From NCBI GenBank assembly GCA_029688825.1, contig JARUKX010000032.1, positions 1 to 45,706 of the forward strand: DNA of 45,706 nucleotides, given 5' to 3'. The notes beneath the pieces are model-generated. The model had not been told where the DNA came from, did no database searches, and was given only the letters and a program-made list of their open reading frames with translations. Made by a program: the position numbers and the translations under genes. The DNA comes from Haloarculaceae archaeon H-GB1-1. GTDB lineage: Archaea > Halobacteriota > Halobacteria > Halobacteriales > Haloarculaceae. Shown here piece after piece: positions 25,599-33,395 of this stretch (position 1 is its first letter; the number at the start of each line of letters is the position of its first letter).

Positions 25599-26061
25599 GT
25601 CGGAGCCAACGCGCGTCGTCGCCGACGCGGACGTCCTCGCGGCCGACCTGCTCGTGGGCGACACTGCGCGCGAGGCGCTCGACCACGTCCGCAGTCACTC
25701 GTGGATGACGCTGGTGGCGAGCGACCCGCTGCTGGAGGACGCCGAAGCCGTCGTCGAAGCCCTGGCCGACGCCGATCTCGCCACCGACTGGCGCGAGCGG
25801 GTCGAACGCGAGCGCGAGGCGGTGAGCCATCCCGAGGACGACCATCCCGCACTCGCGTCGGCGTACCGCGGTCGGGCCGCACACCTGCTGAGCTACGACG
25901 ACGCGCTCCGGTCCTCGAAGGCCGGGACTGCGTTGCGACCGCACATGTCGGTCAGCGTCCGCTCGCCGGACGCGTTCGCGACGCTGTTCGACGCCGAGAG
26001 CCTCTATCGAACGATCGCGGACGACCCGTACCCCGGTCCGGACCGCGACCCGCGCGCGTGA
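25591..26061 (+). CDS. PIN-like domain protein (haloarchaeal DUF)
   Basis: This 156-aa protein has acidic positions placed as in a PIN nuclease: VVADADVLAADLL at the start, a middle acidic segment DLATDWRERVEREREA, LLSYDDALRSSKAG, and VSVRSPDAFATLFD at the end. The family looks haloarchaeal. An RNase role is inferred only from this pattern. The upstream 32-aa ORF overlaps its start by 8 bases. It converges with the XTP pyrophosphatase gene, 7 bp away. Confidence 0.65.
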   Translation: MPESEPTRVVADADVLAADLLVGDTAREALDHVRSHSWMTLVASDPLLEDAEAVVEALADADLATDWRERVEREREAVSHPEDDHPALASAYRGRAAHLLSYDDALRSSKAGTALRPHMSVSVRSPDAFATLFDAESLYRTIADDPYPGPDRDPRA

Positions 26062-26068
26062 GAACCGA

Positions 26069-26713
26069 TTATCTCTCGGCGTACCAGTCGGCGAACTTCG
26101 CCAGCGCACGCCCGCGGTGGGAGACGGCGTTCTTCTCGGCCGGCGACATCTCCGCGAACGTCGTCCCGTCGTGCTCGAAGATGGGGTCGTAGCCGAAGCC
26201 ACCCTCGCCACGGGGGGCGACCATCCGACCCGGAACCCACCCCTCGAACAGCTTCACCGGAAGTTCCCCCTCGACGACCTGCTCGTCGGTCGTCGCGCTG
26301 TCGCGGTCGGAAGCGGCGAGGTCCTGCCCGCGGCGCTCCTCTCGGTCGACCGGATCCGGCGACGCCGCGAACTCCTCGCCGTCGCAGTAGGCGATGACCG
26401 CCCGGAACGAGGCTCGTCTGTCGTCCTCGCGCTTCGCCAGTTCCCAGACCCGCTCGACGCCGAGCGTGTCCTCGACGTACGAGGAGTACGGGCCGGGGAA
26501 GCCGTCCACCGCGTCGATGAACAGGCCGGCGTCGTCGACGATGACCGGCTCGCCGGCGTAGCGGTAGGCCTCGCGCGCCCCCTCCGCGGCGATGGCACCC
26601 ATGTCGTCGCTCTGGATCTCGGCGTAGTCGAAATCGAGTTGCTCGACGGGCTCGGGGAGGTACTCCCGGGCCTCCCGTACCTTCCCCTCGTTGGTCGTCA
26701 CGAACCGTAACAT
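26069..26713 (-). CDS. XTP/dITP diphosphatase (RdgB/HAM1 family)
   Basis: This house-cleaning enzyme hydrolyses non-canonical purine nucleotides to monophosphates. The 214-aa protein shows LRFVTTNEGKVREA, IVDDAGLFIDA with FPGPYSSYV, GEGGFGYDPIF and AEKNAVSHRGRAL. Relative to the usual about 185-200 aa it has an acidic insertion of about 30 residues in the middle (around SPDPVDREERRGQD to TTDEQVVEG), a common haloarchaeal trait. The ATG at 26713 is chosen because the conserved strand begins there. Confidence 0.95.
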   Translation of the reverse strand: MLRFVTTNEGKVREAREYLPEPVEQLDFDYAEIQSDDMGAIAAEGAREAYRYAGEPVIVDDAGLFIDAVDGFPGPYSSYVEDTLGVERVWELAKREDDRRASFRAVIAYCDGEEFAASPDPVDREERRGQDLAASDRDSATTDEQVVEGELPVKLFEGWVPGRMVAPRGEGGFGYDPIFEHDGTTFAEMSPAEKNAVSHRGRALAKFADWYAER

Positions 26714-26776
26714 GTGCGAGGGGGAGGGTCCCGGACGCAAAGAGCCACCGGTCTCCCCACAGGCCGGTCGACTCCC

Positions 26777-27463
26777 CTATACCGGGACCGCGCGCGTCGC
26801 GGTCGCCTTGAACGTCGCGACCACCTCGTCGCCGGATTCGAGGCCCAGTCGCTCCAGGCTCTCGTGTGTCAGCAGCGCCAGGACGGGCGCGTCTGCCCCG
26901 ACGTCGACGGCGACCCTCGCGATGGTCTCGCCGCGCTCGACGGCCTCGACCTCGCCGGTAAATCTGTTCCGCGCGCTGGTCGCGTCGGCCACGGGCACGT
27001 CGTCCGGTGCGTTCAGCGTGACCGCGTCCGCTCTGAGCGTCACGTCGACCGCATCGTCGCCCTCGGGGACCAGCGCCCGGACGGGACCGGCGTCGGTCTC
27101 GACGGTCGCGAGTTCGCCGTCGCGCTCAACGACCGTCCCGCGGAGCACCGTCTCCGCGACCTCGGCCACTCCCTCGAAGCTGCTTCGCAACCGCTCGTAG
27201 CGGGCCAGGAGGTCCTCGGCCGTGTCCGTCAGTTCGCTTCCGCCGCCCCCGGCTCCACCGCGGCGACGCTCGACGAGCGATCCGAACGCATCCTCCAGTT
27301 CGACGACGCGTCGCTGGGCGTGCGAGAACGACCGTCCGAGGGAGTCGGCAGCCGCGTTGAGCGACCCCTCGGACTCGATGGCGCGTAGCAGCGCGACGTC
27401 GCGTGCGTCGAGCGCGACGCCGTTGCTGCCGATGTATGCGTCGAAGTCCGCGGTGCGGTCCAT
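26777..27463 (-). CDS. ModE-like molybdate-responsive regulator with tandem TOBE domains
   Basis: This 228-aa protein has an N-terminal winged helix of the ModE/LysR type (LDARDVALLRAIESEGSLNAAADSLGRSFSHAQRRV, about residues 17-52). Two Mop/TOBE domains follow (about 100-150 and 162-228), the second containing RNRFTGEVEAVERGETIARV. ModE-type proteins bind molybdate or tungstate and control its uptake. The ATG at 27463 is in front of MDRTADFDAYIGSNG. The divergent relic of an ABC-ATPase TOBE domain begins only 12 bp upstream. Confidence 0.88.
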   Translation of the reverse strand: MDRTADFDAYIGSNGVALDARDVALLRAIESEGSLNAAADSLGRSFSHAQRRVVELEDAFGSLVERRRGGAGGGGSELTDTAEDLLARYERLRSSFEGVAEVAETVLRGTVVERDGELATVETDAGPVRALVPEGDDAVDVTLRADAVTLNAPDDVPVADATSARNRFTGEVEAVERGETIARVAVDVGADAPVLALLTHESLERLGLESGDEVVATFKATATRAVPV

Positions 27464-27474
27464 AGCCCGGTTTT

Positions 27475-27780
27475 GTGTACACGGAGGAAAAGCGTTATGT
27501 CGGGCGGGGAGCAATCCCGCTCTCGGCCGGCGGGGTGGCCGAGGCCGTCGGTGCCACGAACGGGGACGAGTACCTCGCCATCCGCCCCGAGCACGTCGTG
27601 CTCGACGCGGCCGATCCCGACACGACGGCGACAGTCAAACGCGTGATCCGCGAGGACGCCACCTCGCGGGTCGTACTGTCGCTCGGCGGGGCCGTGTTCG
27701 ACGCGTACTCGACGACGCCGCCCGAAACCGGACCGTTGGTCGGTGTCCGGTTCTCGGAGTCGAACCGATCGCTCCTGTAG
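27475..27780 (+). pseudogene. Relic of a molybdate-type ABC ATPase (C-terminal TOBE domain)
   Basis: The frame encodes up to 101 aa and contains a TOBE_2-like stretch: GDEYLAIRPEHVVL, then TATVKRVIREDATSRVVLSLG and GPLVGVRFSESNRSLL. This is the regulatory tail of ABC ATPases such as ModC/WtpC, but the ATPase domain is missing. The only start is a GTG at 27475, 12 bp from the divergent ModE start, so there is little room for a promoter. A second frame at 27497 reads MSGGEQ, resembling the ABC signature, which suggests an internal deletion with frameshift (weak). A small functional TOBE protein is the alternative. Confidence 0.55.
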
Positions 27781-27782
27781 AA

Positions 27783-28055
27783 TCAGTCGACGATTACTTC
27801 GACCGGTTCGGCGTCCTCGCCCTCCTCGACTTCGCCCGGTCCCTGACTCTCCTTCCAGAAGAGCAGGCCCGCGACGGCGAGGACGACCCAGGACCGCCAG
27901 TTCGCGAGGTTCAGCGTGTAGCCGATGCCGAAGGGTTTCTCGACGAGCATCCCCTTGCCCGGCTGCCAGTACGCCGACAGCATTCGGCGGAGGCCGGGTC
28001 GTTCGAAGTTGTACGGGACGCCGAAGAGACGGCCGGTAGTTGGCTTGTCCGTCAT
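27783..28055 (-). CDS. Conserved haloarchaeal protein, DUF5808-like
   Basis: This 90-aa protein has the family block TGRLFGVPYNFERPGLRRML, then SAYWQPGKGMLVEKPFG and GYTLNLANWRSWVVLAVAGLLFW. The hydrophobic end suggests membrane association, and an acidic tail follows. I believe this is the DUF5808 group, from memory of the motif. The function is unknown. The ATG at 28055 is supported by MTDKPTTGRLFG. Confidence 0.75.
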   Translation of the reverse strand: MTDKPTTGRLFGVPYNFERPGLRRMLSAYWQPGKGMLVEKPFGIGYTLNLANWRSWVVLAVAGLLFWKESQGPGEVEEGEDAEPVEVIVD

Positions 28056-28117
28056 GTTCCAACGATGGACGGGCTGGGGTAAATCCTTTTTCGTGGCTCT
28101 CGGCTGTTGAGAGGAAC

Positions 28118-29728
28118 CTACTGGTAGCGTCCTCGGCCCTCTATCTCACGCAATCTGTCGAGCACTGCGTCGGTTCCGCGGCTTCGGTAGGCGTCTTCGA
28201 AGGAACCCACGAGGGTCTCCGCGTCGTCGGCCGTCCCTGCGAGGCTCTGCTCGAAGACGTGCAGGTCCATCGCGTAGTCCTCCACGTCTTTCGTGTAGTA
28301 GCCCAGCCCGAAATCGATGAGGTAGGTCCGGTCGGGACCGACCCTGACGTTCCGCGTCGTCGGGTCGCCGTGGACGAAGCCGGCTTCGTGGATGGTCGCC
28401 AGGTGCTCGCCCACGTCGCGGACGCGTGGCTCGGTCAGCCGGTCGCGGAGGTCCGCCTCGCCGACGTGCTGGAAGACGATGGTCGTCTCTGCCACGTCGA
28501 CGTCCCGAATCAGCGGCGTCGGGACGCCCCGTCGCCGGGCGTCGCTCGTGAGTCGGGCCTCCTCGCGCGTCCGGTCCCCTCGAAGGCGCTCGTCGAGCGT
28601 CGGATGGCGGTACGACCGCGGCAGCCGCCGCTTGACGACGCGGTCGCCTTCGAACGAGACCGTCGCCTCCGCGCCCTGGATCTCGTCCTCGTCTTCGGTC
28701 GGCCCGCGCCACGGCTCGTCTCCCCGCCAGCTAACGGTCACCTGGTCGGGCCGGAAGTTCGAGTCGATGCGGGAGTCCTCGACAGCGATTGTGTCGCCCG
28801 CCTCGTACATCTTCGCGCCGAGGACGGCGATCATCCCGGCATTGTCGCGCAGGAGTCGGTTCTCCGGCGCGTAGAACTTCGCGCCGCGGTGGTCGCACAT
28901 CTCCGCGAGCATCTCCCGCAGGCGTTCGTTCTGGCCGACGCCGCCGCCGAGGACGAGTTCGTCGCTACCGGTCAGCGACAGCGCCCGCTCTGCGACCTCG
29001 GTCAGCATGGCGAAGACGTTCTCCTGGAGGCCCGTACAGACGTCCTCGACGGGAACGCCGTCGTCGACGGCCTGCTTCGCCGCCGACATGATGCCCGAGA
29101 AGGAGAAGTCCATCCCCTTCACGACGTAGGGAAGGTCGACGTACTCGCCGTCTTTCGCGTGTTGCTCGACCTTCGGGCCGCCCGGATGCGACCAGCCGAC
29201 GTGGCGGGTGAACTTGTCGATGGCGTTGCCGACGCCCGTGTCCATCGTCTCGCCCAGGACTCGATAGCGGCCGTTCCGATAGCCCAGCACGTGGGCGTTC
29301 GCGCCGCTGGCGTTGAGACAGATCGGCGAGTCGAACCCCGACTGGTGACGGCCGATCTCGAGGTGGGCGACCATGTGGTTGACGCCGACGAGCGGGACGT
29401 CCAGCCGCTGGGCGGTGGCCCGCGCGGCGGTCGCGACGAGTCTGAGACACGGCCCGAGACCGGGTCCGCGGGAGAACGCCACCGCGTCGACCGGCGAGTC
29501 CTCGGCGGCCGCCCCCGGGTCCGCAGCGGCCAGTCCCCGAGCGTGGTCGAGCGCCGTCTCGACGACCGTCGGGATGGCCTCGCTCATGTGCTCGGCGGCC
29601 TCGCGCGGGTGGATGCCGCCGCTCTCGGGCTGGTAGGCGTCTGTCTCGATAAAAATCGTCTCGTCCTCGGCGTCATACACGCCTGCGCTCGCCGCCCACG
29701 CAGTGCCCTCGATACCGAGAACGCGCAT
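28118..29728 (-). CDS. kae1-bud32: Kae1-Bud32 fusion: tRNA threonylcarbamoyl transferase subunit and kinase
   Basis: These are two KEOPS subunits in one 536-aa chain, as is common in euryarchaea. The Kae1 part (1 to about 325) starts MRVLGIEGTAWAASAGV and has the metal-binding H118 and H122 of NHMVAHLEIG. It transfers threonylcarbamoyl to A37 of ANN-decoding tRNAs. The Bud32 part is a small RIO-like kinase/ATPase with HGDPTTRNV (from H453) and IDFGLGYY (DFG at 472-474). It follows rps24e and rps27ae on the same strand after 88 bp and may be cotranscribed. The ATG at 29728 is preferred to one 6 bp upstream. Confidence 0.97.
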   Translation of the reverse strand: MRVLGIEGTAWAASAGVYDAEDETIFIETDAYQPESGGIHPREAAEHMSEAIPTVVETALDHARGLAAADPGAAAEDSPVDAVAFSRGPGLGPCLRLVATAARATAQRLDVPLVGVNHMVAHLEIGRHQSGFDSPICLNASGANAHVLGYRNGRYRVLGETMDTGVGNAIDKFTRHVGWSHPGGPKVEQHAKDGEYVDLPYVVKGMDFSFSGIMSAAKQAVDDGVPVEDVCTGLQENVFAMLTEVAERALSLTGSDELVLGGGVGQNERLREMLAEMCDHRGAKFYAPENRLLRDNAGMIAVLGAKMYEAGDTIAVEDSRIDSNFRPDQVTVSWRGDEPWRGPTEDEDEIQGAEATVSFEGDRVVKRRLPRSYRHPTLDERLRGDRTREEARLTSDARRRGVPTPLIRDVDVAETTIVFQHVGEADLRDRLTEPRVRDVGEHLATIHEAGFVHGDPTTRNVRVGPDRTYLIDFGLGYYTKDVEDYAMDLHVFEQSLAGTADDAETLVGSFEDAYRSRGTDAVLDRLREIEGRGRYQ

Positions 29729-29816
29729 ACTCACGGGTCGTTCGCGAGCGCCGCACTCGCTTCACTCACCGCTCGGTCACTCTCGATGCTCCGTCGCTCC
29801 GCTCGGTGCATCGGCC
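29729..29816 (-). repeat. GAGCG-rich spacer between rps27ae and kae1
   Basis: On the minus strand ACCGAGCGG occurs in related forms twice, along with further GAGCG/GAGTG steps. The low-complexity pattern resembles the CCGCGAGCGAAGCGAGCGG element behind pheT. It may be a processing or attenuating hairpin between the ribosomal genes and kae1; no coding potential is seen. Confidence 0.35.
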
Positions 29817-29951
29817 TTACTTCCACTCGGTGTAGCTGCATTTCCCGCAGTGGAGACGGTCGCCGTGGTCTCCGAGGAAGCTGTCGCCACACTCCGGGCA
29901 GGTCTTTCGGTCCGTCGTGCCGTCTTCGTCGTAGAACTCGTATCGGGCCAT
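29817..29951 (-). CDS. rps27ae: Small ribosomal subunit protein eS31 (S27ae)
   Basis: The 44-aa protein is a zinc ribbon with CPEC and CGKC pairs: RKTCPECGDSFLGDHGDR, then LHCGKCSYTEW. This is the archaeal S27ae without the ubiquitin extension. It starts 3 bp after the rps24e stop, and the pair is a conserved archaeal operon. Confidence 0.96.
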   Translation of the reverse strand: MARYEFYDEDGTTDRKTCPECGDSFLGDHGDRLHCGKCSYTEWK

Positions 29952-29954
29952 GGA

Positions 29955-30275
29955 TTATGCCTCCTCGGCCTCGGCTTCGTCGGCCTCTTCGCTGTCGGCC
30001 GTGATCTTGTTGCGGTCGAGCATGTGCTGCTGTTCGACGTCGAGCGCGAACTCGGGGCTGTCGTAGACCTTCGCATAGCCGACGGTCTTGCGCATGCCGA
30101 ACTTCGTGTCGAGTTCGTGGACGACGACCTCGTCGGAGTCCTTGTTCAACTTCGCTGCGAGGCTGTCACGGACGGAGAGACGGGAGGGCGTCGCTTCGTC
30201 GTGGGTCACACTGAATCGGACGTCGGTCCGATGCAACATCGGATTGTCCTCTTCCTGGATGATGTCGATTTCCAT
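29955..30275 (-). CDS. rps24e: Small ribosomal subunit protein eS24
   Basis: This 106-aa protein has the typical S24e core MEIDIIQEEDNPMLHRTDV, then ATPSRLSVRDSLAAKL, FGMRKTVGYAKVYDS and a haloarchaeal acidic tail. A TATA-like CCTTTTACGC (minus, near 30305-30314) lies 30-39 bp upstream of the ATG. It is the first gene of the rps24e-rps27ae(-kae1) unit. Confidence 0.96.
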   Translation of the reverse strand: MEIDIIQEEDNPMLHRTDVRFSVTHDEATPSRLSVRDSLAAKLNKDSDEVVVHELDTKFGMRKTVGYAKVYDSPEFALDVEQQHMLDRNKITADSEEADEAEAEEA

Positions 30276-30407
30276 AGTTCGTTGGTCTCATGTCCCCTCG
30301 AAGCGCGTAAAAGGATTTCGAACCGTCGAACGACTGCACGACCATCGTCGCCGCCTCGCGGGTCGACCACGGAAATCGCACGAATCCTCGAACTGAGGTG
30401 TGCTCGG

Positions 30408-30418
30408 CGTATATTTCC
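30408..30418 (+). promoter_or_regulatory. TATA box of the helicase gene
   Basis: CGTATATTTCC lies 25-35 bp before the ATG at 30443 and supports that start with a leaderless transcript. Confidence 0.55.
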
Positions 30419-30442
30419 GGGCGAAATCACCGTAGTGAATCG

Positions 30443-32881
30443 ATGTCGAGGACGGTTTCGACTCGCATGGAAACGCCTTTGCCTGCGGGGACCCCCCAAA
30501 CTGTCGTGCCAGGTCGTGCCGATAGCGAGACGGCAGTCCCCGTCTCCGACGCCTTTCCTGATTTCGCCGACGCCTTTCCCTTCGAGCGGTTCAACCGGAT
30601 GCAGAGCGAGGTGCTCCCGGCGCTGACCGACCGCGCGGAAAACGTCGTCGTCAGTGCGCCCACCGCCAGCGGCAAGACGGCCGTCGCGGAGATGGCCCTC
30701 TGTCGGACGCTCGCCGAGGGCGGGACAGCGCTCTTTCTCGCGCCGCTCCGGGCGCTGACGAACGAGAAGGAGAGCGAGTGGGAACGCTTCGAAGACCTCG
30801 GCTACTCGGTGTACGTCGTCACCGGCGAGCGCGACCTCAACCCGCGTCGCGCCGAGCGCGCGGACGTGCTGGTGATGACCCCGGAGAAGGCCGATTCGGC
30901 CACCCGGAAACACGACTCCCGGCGGTACGCCTTCGTCACCGACGTCGACTGCGTCGTCATCGACGAGGTGCACCTGCTCGACTCCGAGAAGCGCGGGAGC
31001 GTCCTCGAAGTGACGGTCTCGCGGTTCCGCCGGCTCTGTGACCCGCGCGTCGTCGCGCTCTCGGCGACGATGCCCAACATCGACGACGTCGCGGACTGGC
31101 TGGACGCCCCCGAGGCGACCACCTTCGAGTTCGACGACAGCTACCGCCCCGTGCCGCTCGAGGCCGACGTGAAGACGTACACGCACGGCGAGAACGCCTT
31201 CGCCGACAAGTACCGCCGGCTCTACCGGGCGCTCGACCTCGCCGAACCGCACATCCGCGAGGAAGGACAGGCGCTCGTGTTCGTCTCCTCCCGGCAGGAC
31301 ACCGTGCAGGCGGCGAAGAAGGCCCGCGACGAGATCGCGGAGCGGGACGTGCCGATGGGTGCCCGCGGCGACTACGACTTCCACAACGACGCCTCGGACC
31401 TGAACAACACCACCCTTCGACAGTCGGTACTCGACGGGGTAGGATTCCACCACGCCGGGCTCTCCCGAGAGGACAAGAACCGCGTCGAGAAGTGGTTCAA
31501 GGAGGGAAAACTCCAACTGCTGTTCTCCACCTCGACGCTGGCCTGGGGGGTGAACCTCCCCGCCCGATGCGTCGTCATCCGGGACACCAAACTCCACGAC
31601 CCCCTCGAAGGCGAAGTCGACATGAGCCCGCTGGACGTGCTTCAGATGCTCGGCCGCGCCGGCCGCCCCGGATACGACGACCGGGGGTACGCGTGGGTCG
31701 TCTGCGGCCACCGCGAGGCGGACAAGTACCGACGCCTGCTCCGCGACGGCAAGGAGATCGAGTCACGACTCGCCGAGGAGCTCGACGTGCACCTCAACGC
31801 CGAGATCGCGCTCGGCACCATCCGCGACCTCGACGACGTGCTGACGTGGCTCGAAACGACGTTCTACTACGCTCGCGCAAGCAGCTCTCCCGGCGAGTAC
31901 GACGCCGGTGGCGACCTCCGCGAGCGTGCGAGCGACGTTCTGGACGACCTCGTCGAAGACGGATTCGTCGCGACCGGTGACGACCTCGGTGTCGAGCCGA
32001 CGCCGCTCGGACGGCTCGCCTCGAAGTTCTACCTTCGGCTGGAGACCGCCCGCGGCTTCGCGGACCTCGCCGAGCAGGACGCGGACGACCTCGACGCGGA
32101 CGCCATCCTCAAGGCAGTTGCCGACGCGACTGAGTTCCACAGCGTCAGCGCCCGTAGCGACGAGCGCGACGCAGTGCAGGCAGTGCTCGGCTCTCGCGGC
32201 GACCACCTGGACCCCGGCCCGCGCAAGGTGCTGGCCATCCTCCGGTCGAGCATGACCGGAACGACGCCCTCGGAACTGCAGAGCGACGCGTGGGTCATCC
32301 GGCAGAACGCGCTCCGTATGCTCGCCGCGCTCCGGGCGTTCCTCGACCGCTTCGCCGGCCCCAGAGCCGCGAACCTCGCGAGCCGCGTCGAGGCGCGCGT
32401 CGAGAACGGCGTCAGCGACGACGCCGTCGGGCTGACGGCCATCGACGGCGTCGGCTCCGGTCGCGCGAGCAAGCTGGCGACAGCGGGGCTGACCTCCCCC
32501 GCCGACGTCCGCGAGGCTGGTCGGGACGCGCTCGTCAGAGCCGGTATCTCCGACGGCGTTGCCGACCAACTCCTGGAGAGCGCTCGGGACCTCCCCGCAA
32601 TCGAGGTGGAGTGGGGCACGTTCCCGACGACCATCGCCTCCGGCGAGAACGAGATGTGCGAGGTGACGGTCCGCAACGCTGGGGCAGGCGCACGCGCAGG
32701 CGTCCGGGTCACGGTCAACGACGTCGAGATGACGACGAAGCCGAGCTACCTCGGCGAGGCCACGCTCCCCGTCGGCGTCTTCGGCGGCGACGCCGAGACG
32801 CTCACCTTCGCCGTCGAGGTGACGTTCCCGGACCTGCCGCTGGAACCCGTCGTCGAGACCAAATCGGTCGACATTCGGTAA
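30443..32881 (+). CDS. Ski2-family helicase with Brr2/Sec63-like C-terminus
   Basis: This superfamily 2 ATP-dependent helicase has 812 aa. Motif I is APTASGKTA (72-80), the DEVH box is at 174-177 in VVIDEVHLLD, and SATMPN and QMLGRAGRPGYD (motif VI) follow. A winged-helix and helical ratchet follow, then helix-hairpin-helix repeats (LTAIDGVGSGRASKLATAG). It ends with a beta-rich domain (IEVEWGTFPTTI to TKSVDIR) like the FN3-type module of Brr2/Sec63. It is related to Hel308 but has this extra end domain. An in-frame ATG at 30467 is an alternative start. The stop overlaps an inverted repeat at 32881. Confidence 0.92.
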   Translation: MSRTVSTRMETPLPAGTPQTVVPGRADSETAVPVSDAFPDFADAFPFERFNRMQSEVLPALTDRAENVVVSAPTASGKTAVAEMALCRTLAEGGTALFLAPLRALTNEKESEWERFEDLGYSVYVVTGERDLNPRRAERADVLVMTPEKADSATRKHDSRRYAFVTDVDCVVIDEVHLLDSEKRGSVLEVTVSRFRRLCDPRVVALSATMPNIDDVADWLDAPEATTFEFDDSYRPVPLEADVKTYTHGENAFADKYRRLYRALDLAEPHIREEGQALVFVSSRQDTVQAAKKARDEIAERDVPMGARGDYDFHNDASDLNNTTLRQSVLDGVGFHHAGLSREDKNRVEKWFKEGKLQLLFSTSTLAWGVNLPARCVVIRDTKLHDPLEGEVDMSPLDVLQMLGRAGRPGYDDRGYAWVVCGHREADKYRRLLRDGKEIESRLAEELDVHLNAEIALGTIRDLDDVLTWLETTFYYARASSSPGEYDAGGDLRERASDVLDDLVEDGFVATGDDLGVEPTPLGRLASKFYLRLETARGFADLAEQDADDLDADAILKAVADATEFHSVSARSDERDAVQAVLGSRGDHLDPGPRKVLAILRSSMTGTTPSELQSDAWVIRQNALRMLAALRAFLDRFAGPRAANLASRVEARVENGVSDDAVGLTAIDGVGSGRASKLATAGLTSPADVREAGRDALVRAGISDGVADQLLESARDLPAIEVEWGTFPTTIASGENEMCEVTVRNAGAGARAGVRVTVNDVEMTTKPSYLGEATLPVGVFGGDAETLTFAVEVTFPDLPLEPVVETKSVDIR

Positions 32882-32938
32882 ACTGCCTCAGAACACCGTA
32901 TAAAACGTTAAACTCGCTCTGAGGCAGTTATAAAACGT
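32881..32938 (+). repeat. 12-bp inverted repeat with twin TATAAAACGT boxes
   Basis: AACTGCCTCAGA (32881-32892) is repeated inverted at 32918-32929 with no mismatch. TATAAAACGT occurs at 32899-32908 and again at 32929-32938, exactly 30 bp apart. The left arm starts at the helicase stop codon. The hairpin may terminate helicase transcripts, or the two TATA-like boxes may be promoters or binding sites facing right. Confidence 0.6.
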
Positions 32939-33070
32939 CCTGCTCATCTCGTGAAGCGTTCTAAAGGCTCTCTAACCCGCTTCAATCGTCGTTAAATCAC
33001 GGGAAATCATCCTAGCGGTCGACCCCTTATATCGTGGTCCCTGTCGTAGCCGAGAGTGCGTCGATCCACC

Positions 33071-33361
33071 ATGTCGTCCATCTCACCCTCCGCCAACGAC
33101 CGCCCCGACGTCGTCGAGCACGACGCTACTCCTGACGTCGTGAGCGCGACGATTCGCCGCCTCGCTGACGCTTCGGCCCTTCAAACGACCGCCTTCCTCC
33201 CGCTCCGTGCGATCGGTTTCTGGGCAGCTATCTGCCTCCCGTTCGTCGCCCTCGCGCTGCTCGTCAACGGCTACGCCGCCGAAAACGGCGGCGTCTTCGC
33301 CCTCCTCCTCTGTGCGAACGTGACCGCCCTCGTGCTCGGCCGCAATCACCACGCCGAGTGA
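33071..33361 (+). CDS. Small membrane protein with two helices, 96 aa
   Basis: No family is recognised. An acidic N-terminal part of about 43 residues is followed by two hydrophobic helices (about 46-66 and 73-91) and the end GRNHHAE. CCTTATATCG at 33025-33034 is a TATA box about 40 bp before the ATG at 33071. The codon bias supports a real gene. A role in the membrane is all that can be said. Confidence 0.6.
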   Translation: MSSISPSANDRPDVVEHDATPDVVSATIRRLADASALQTTAFLPLRAIGFWAAICLPFVALALLVNGYAAENGGVFALLLCANVTALVLGRNHHAE

Positions 33362-33362
33362 A

Positions 33363-33371
33363 CCTTTATCC
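33363..33371 (+). promoter_or_regulatory. TATA box of the zinc-ribbon protein gene
   Basis: CCTTTATCC lies 25-33 bp before the ATG at 33396, as in leaderless haloarchaeal genes. Confidence 0.5.
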
Positions 33372-33395
33372 CTGAAGCCGCGGCCAGACCGGTTC

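Noticed and set aside
28040-30004. Long plus-strand frame opposite kae1-bud32 and the ribosomal genes
   Set aside because: It crosses three genes with clear conserved products on the other strand.
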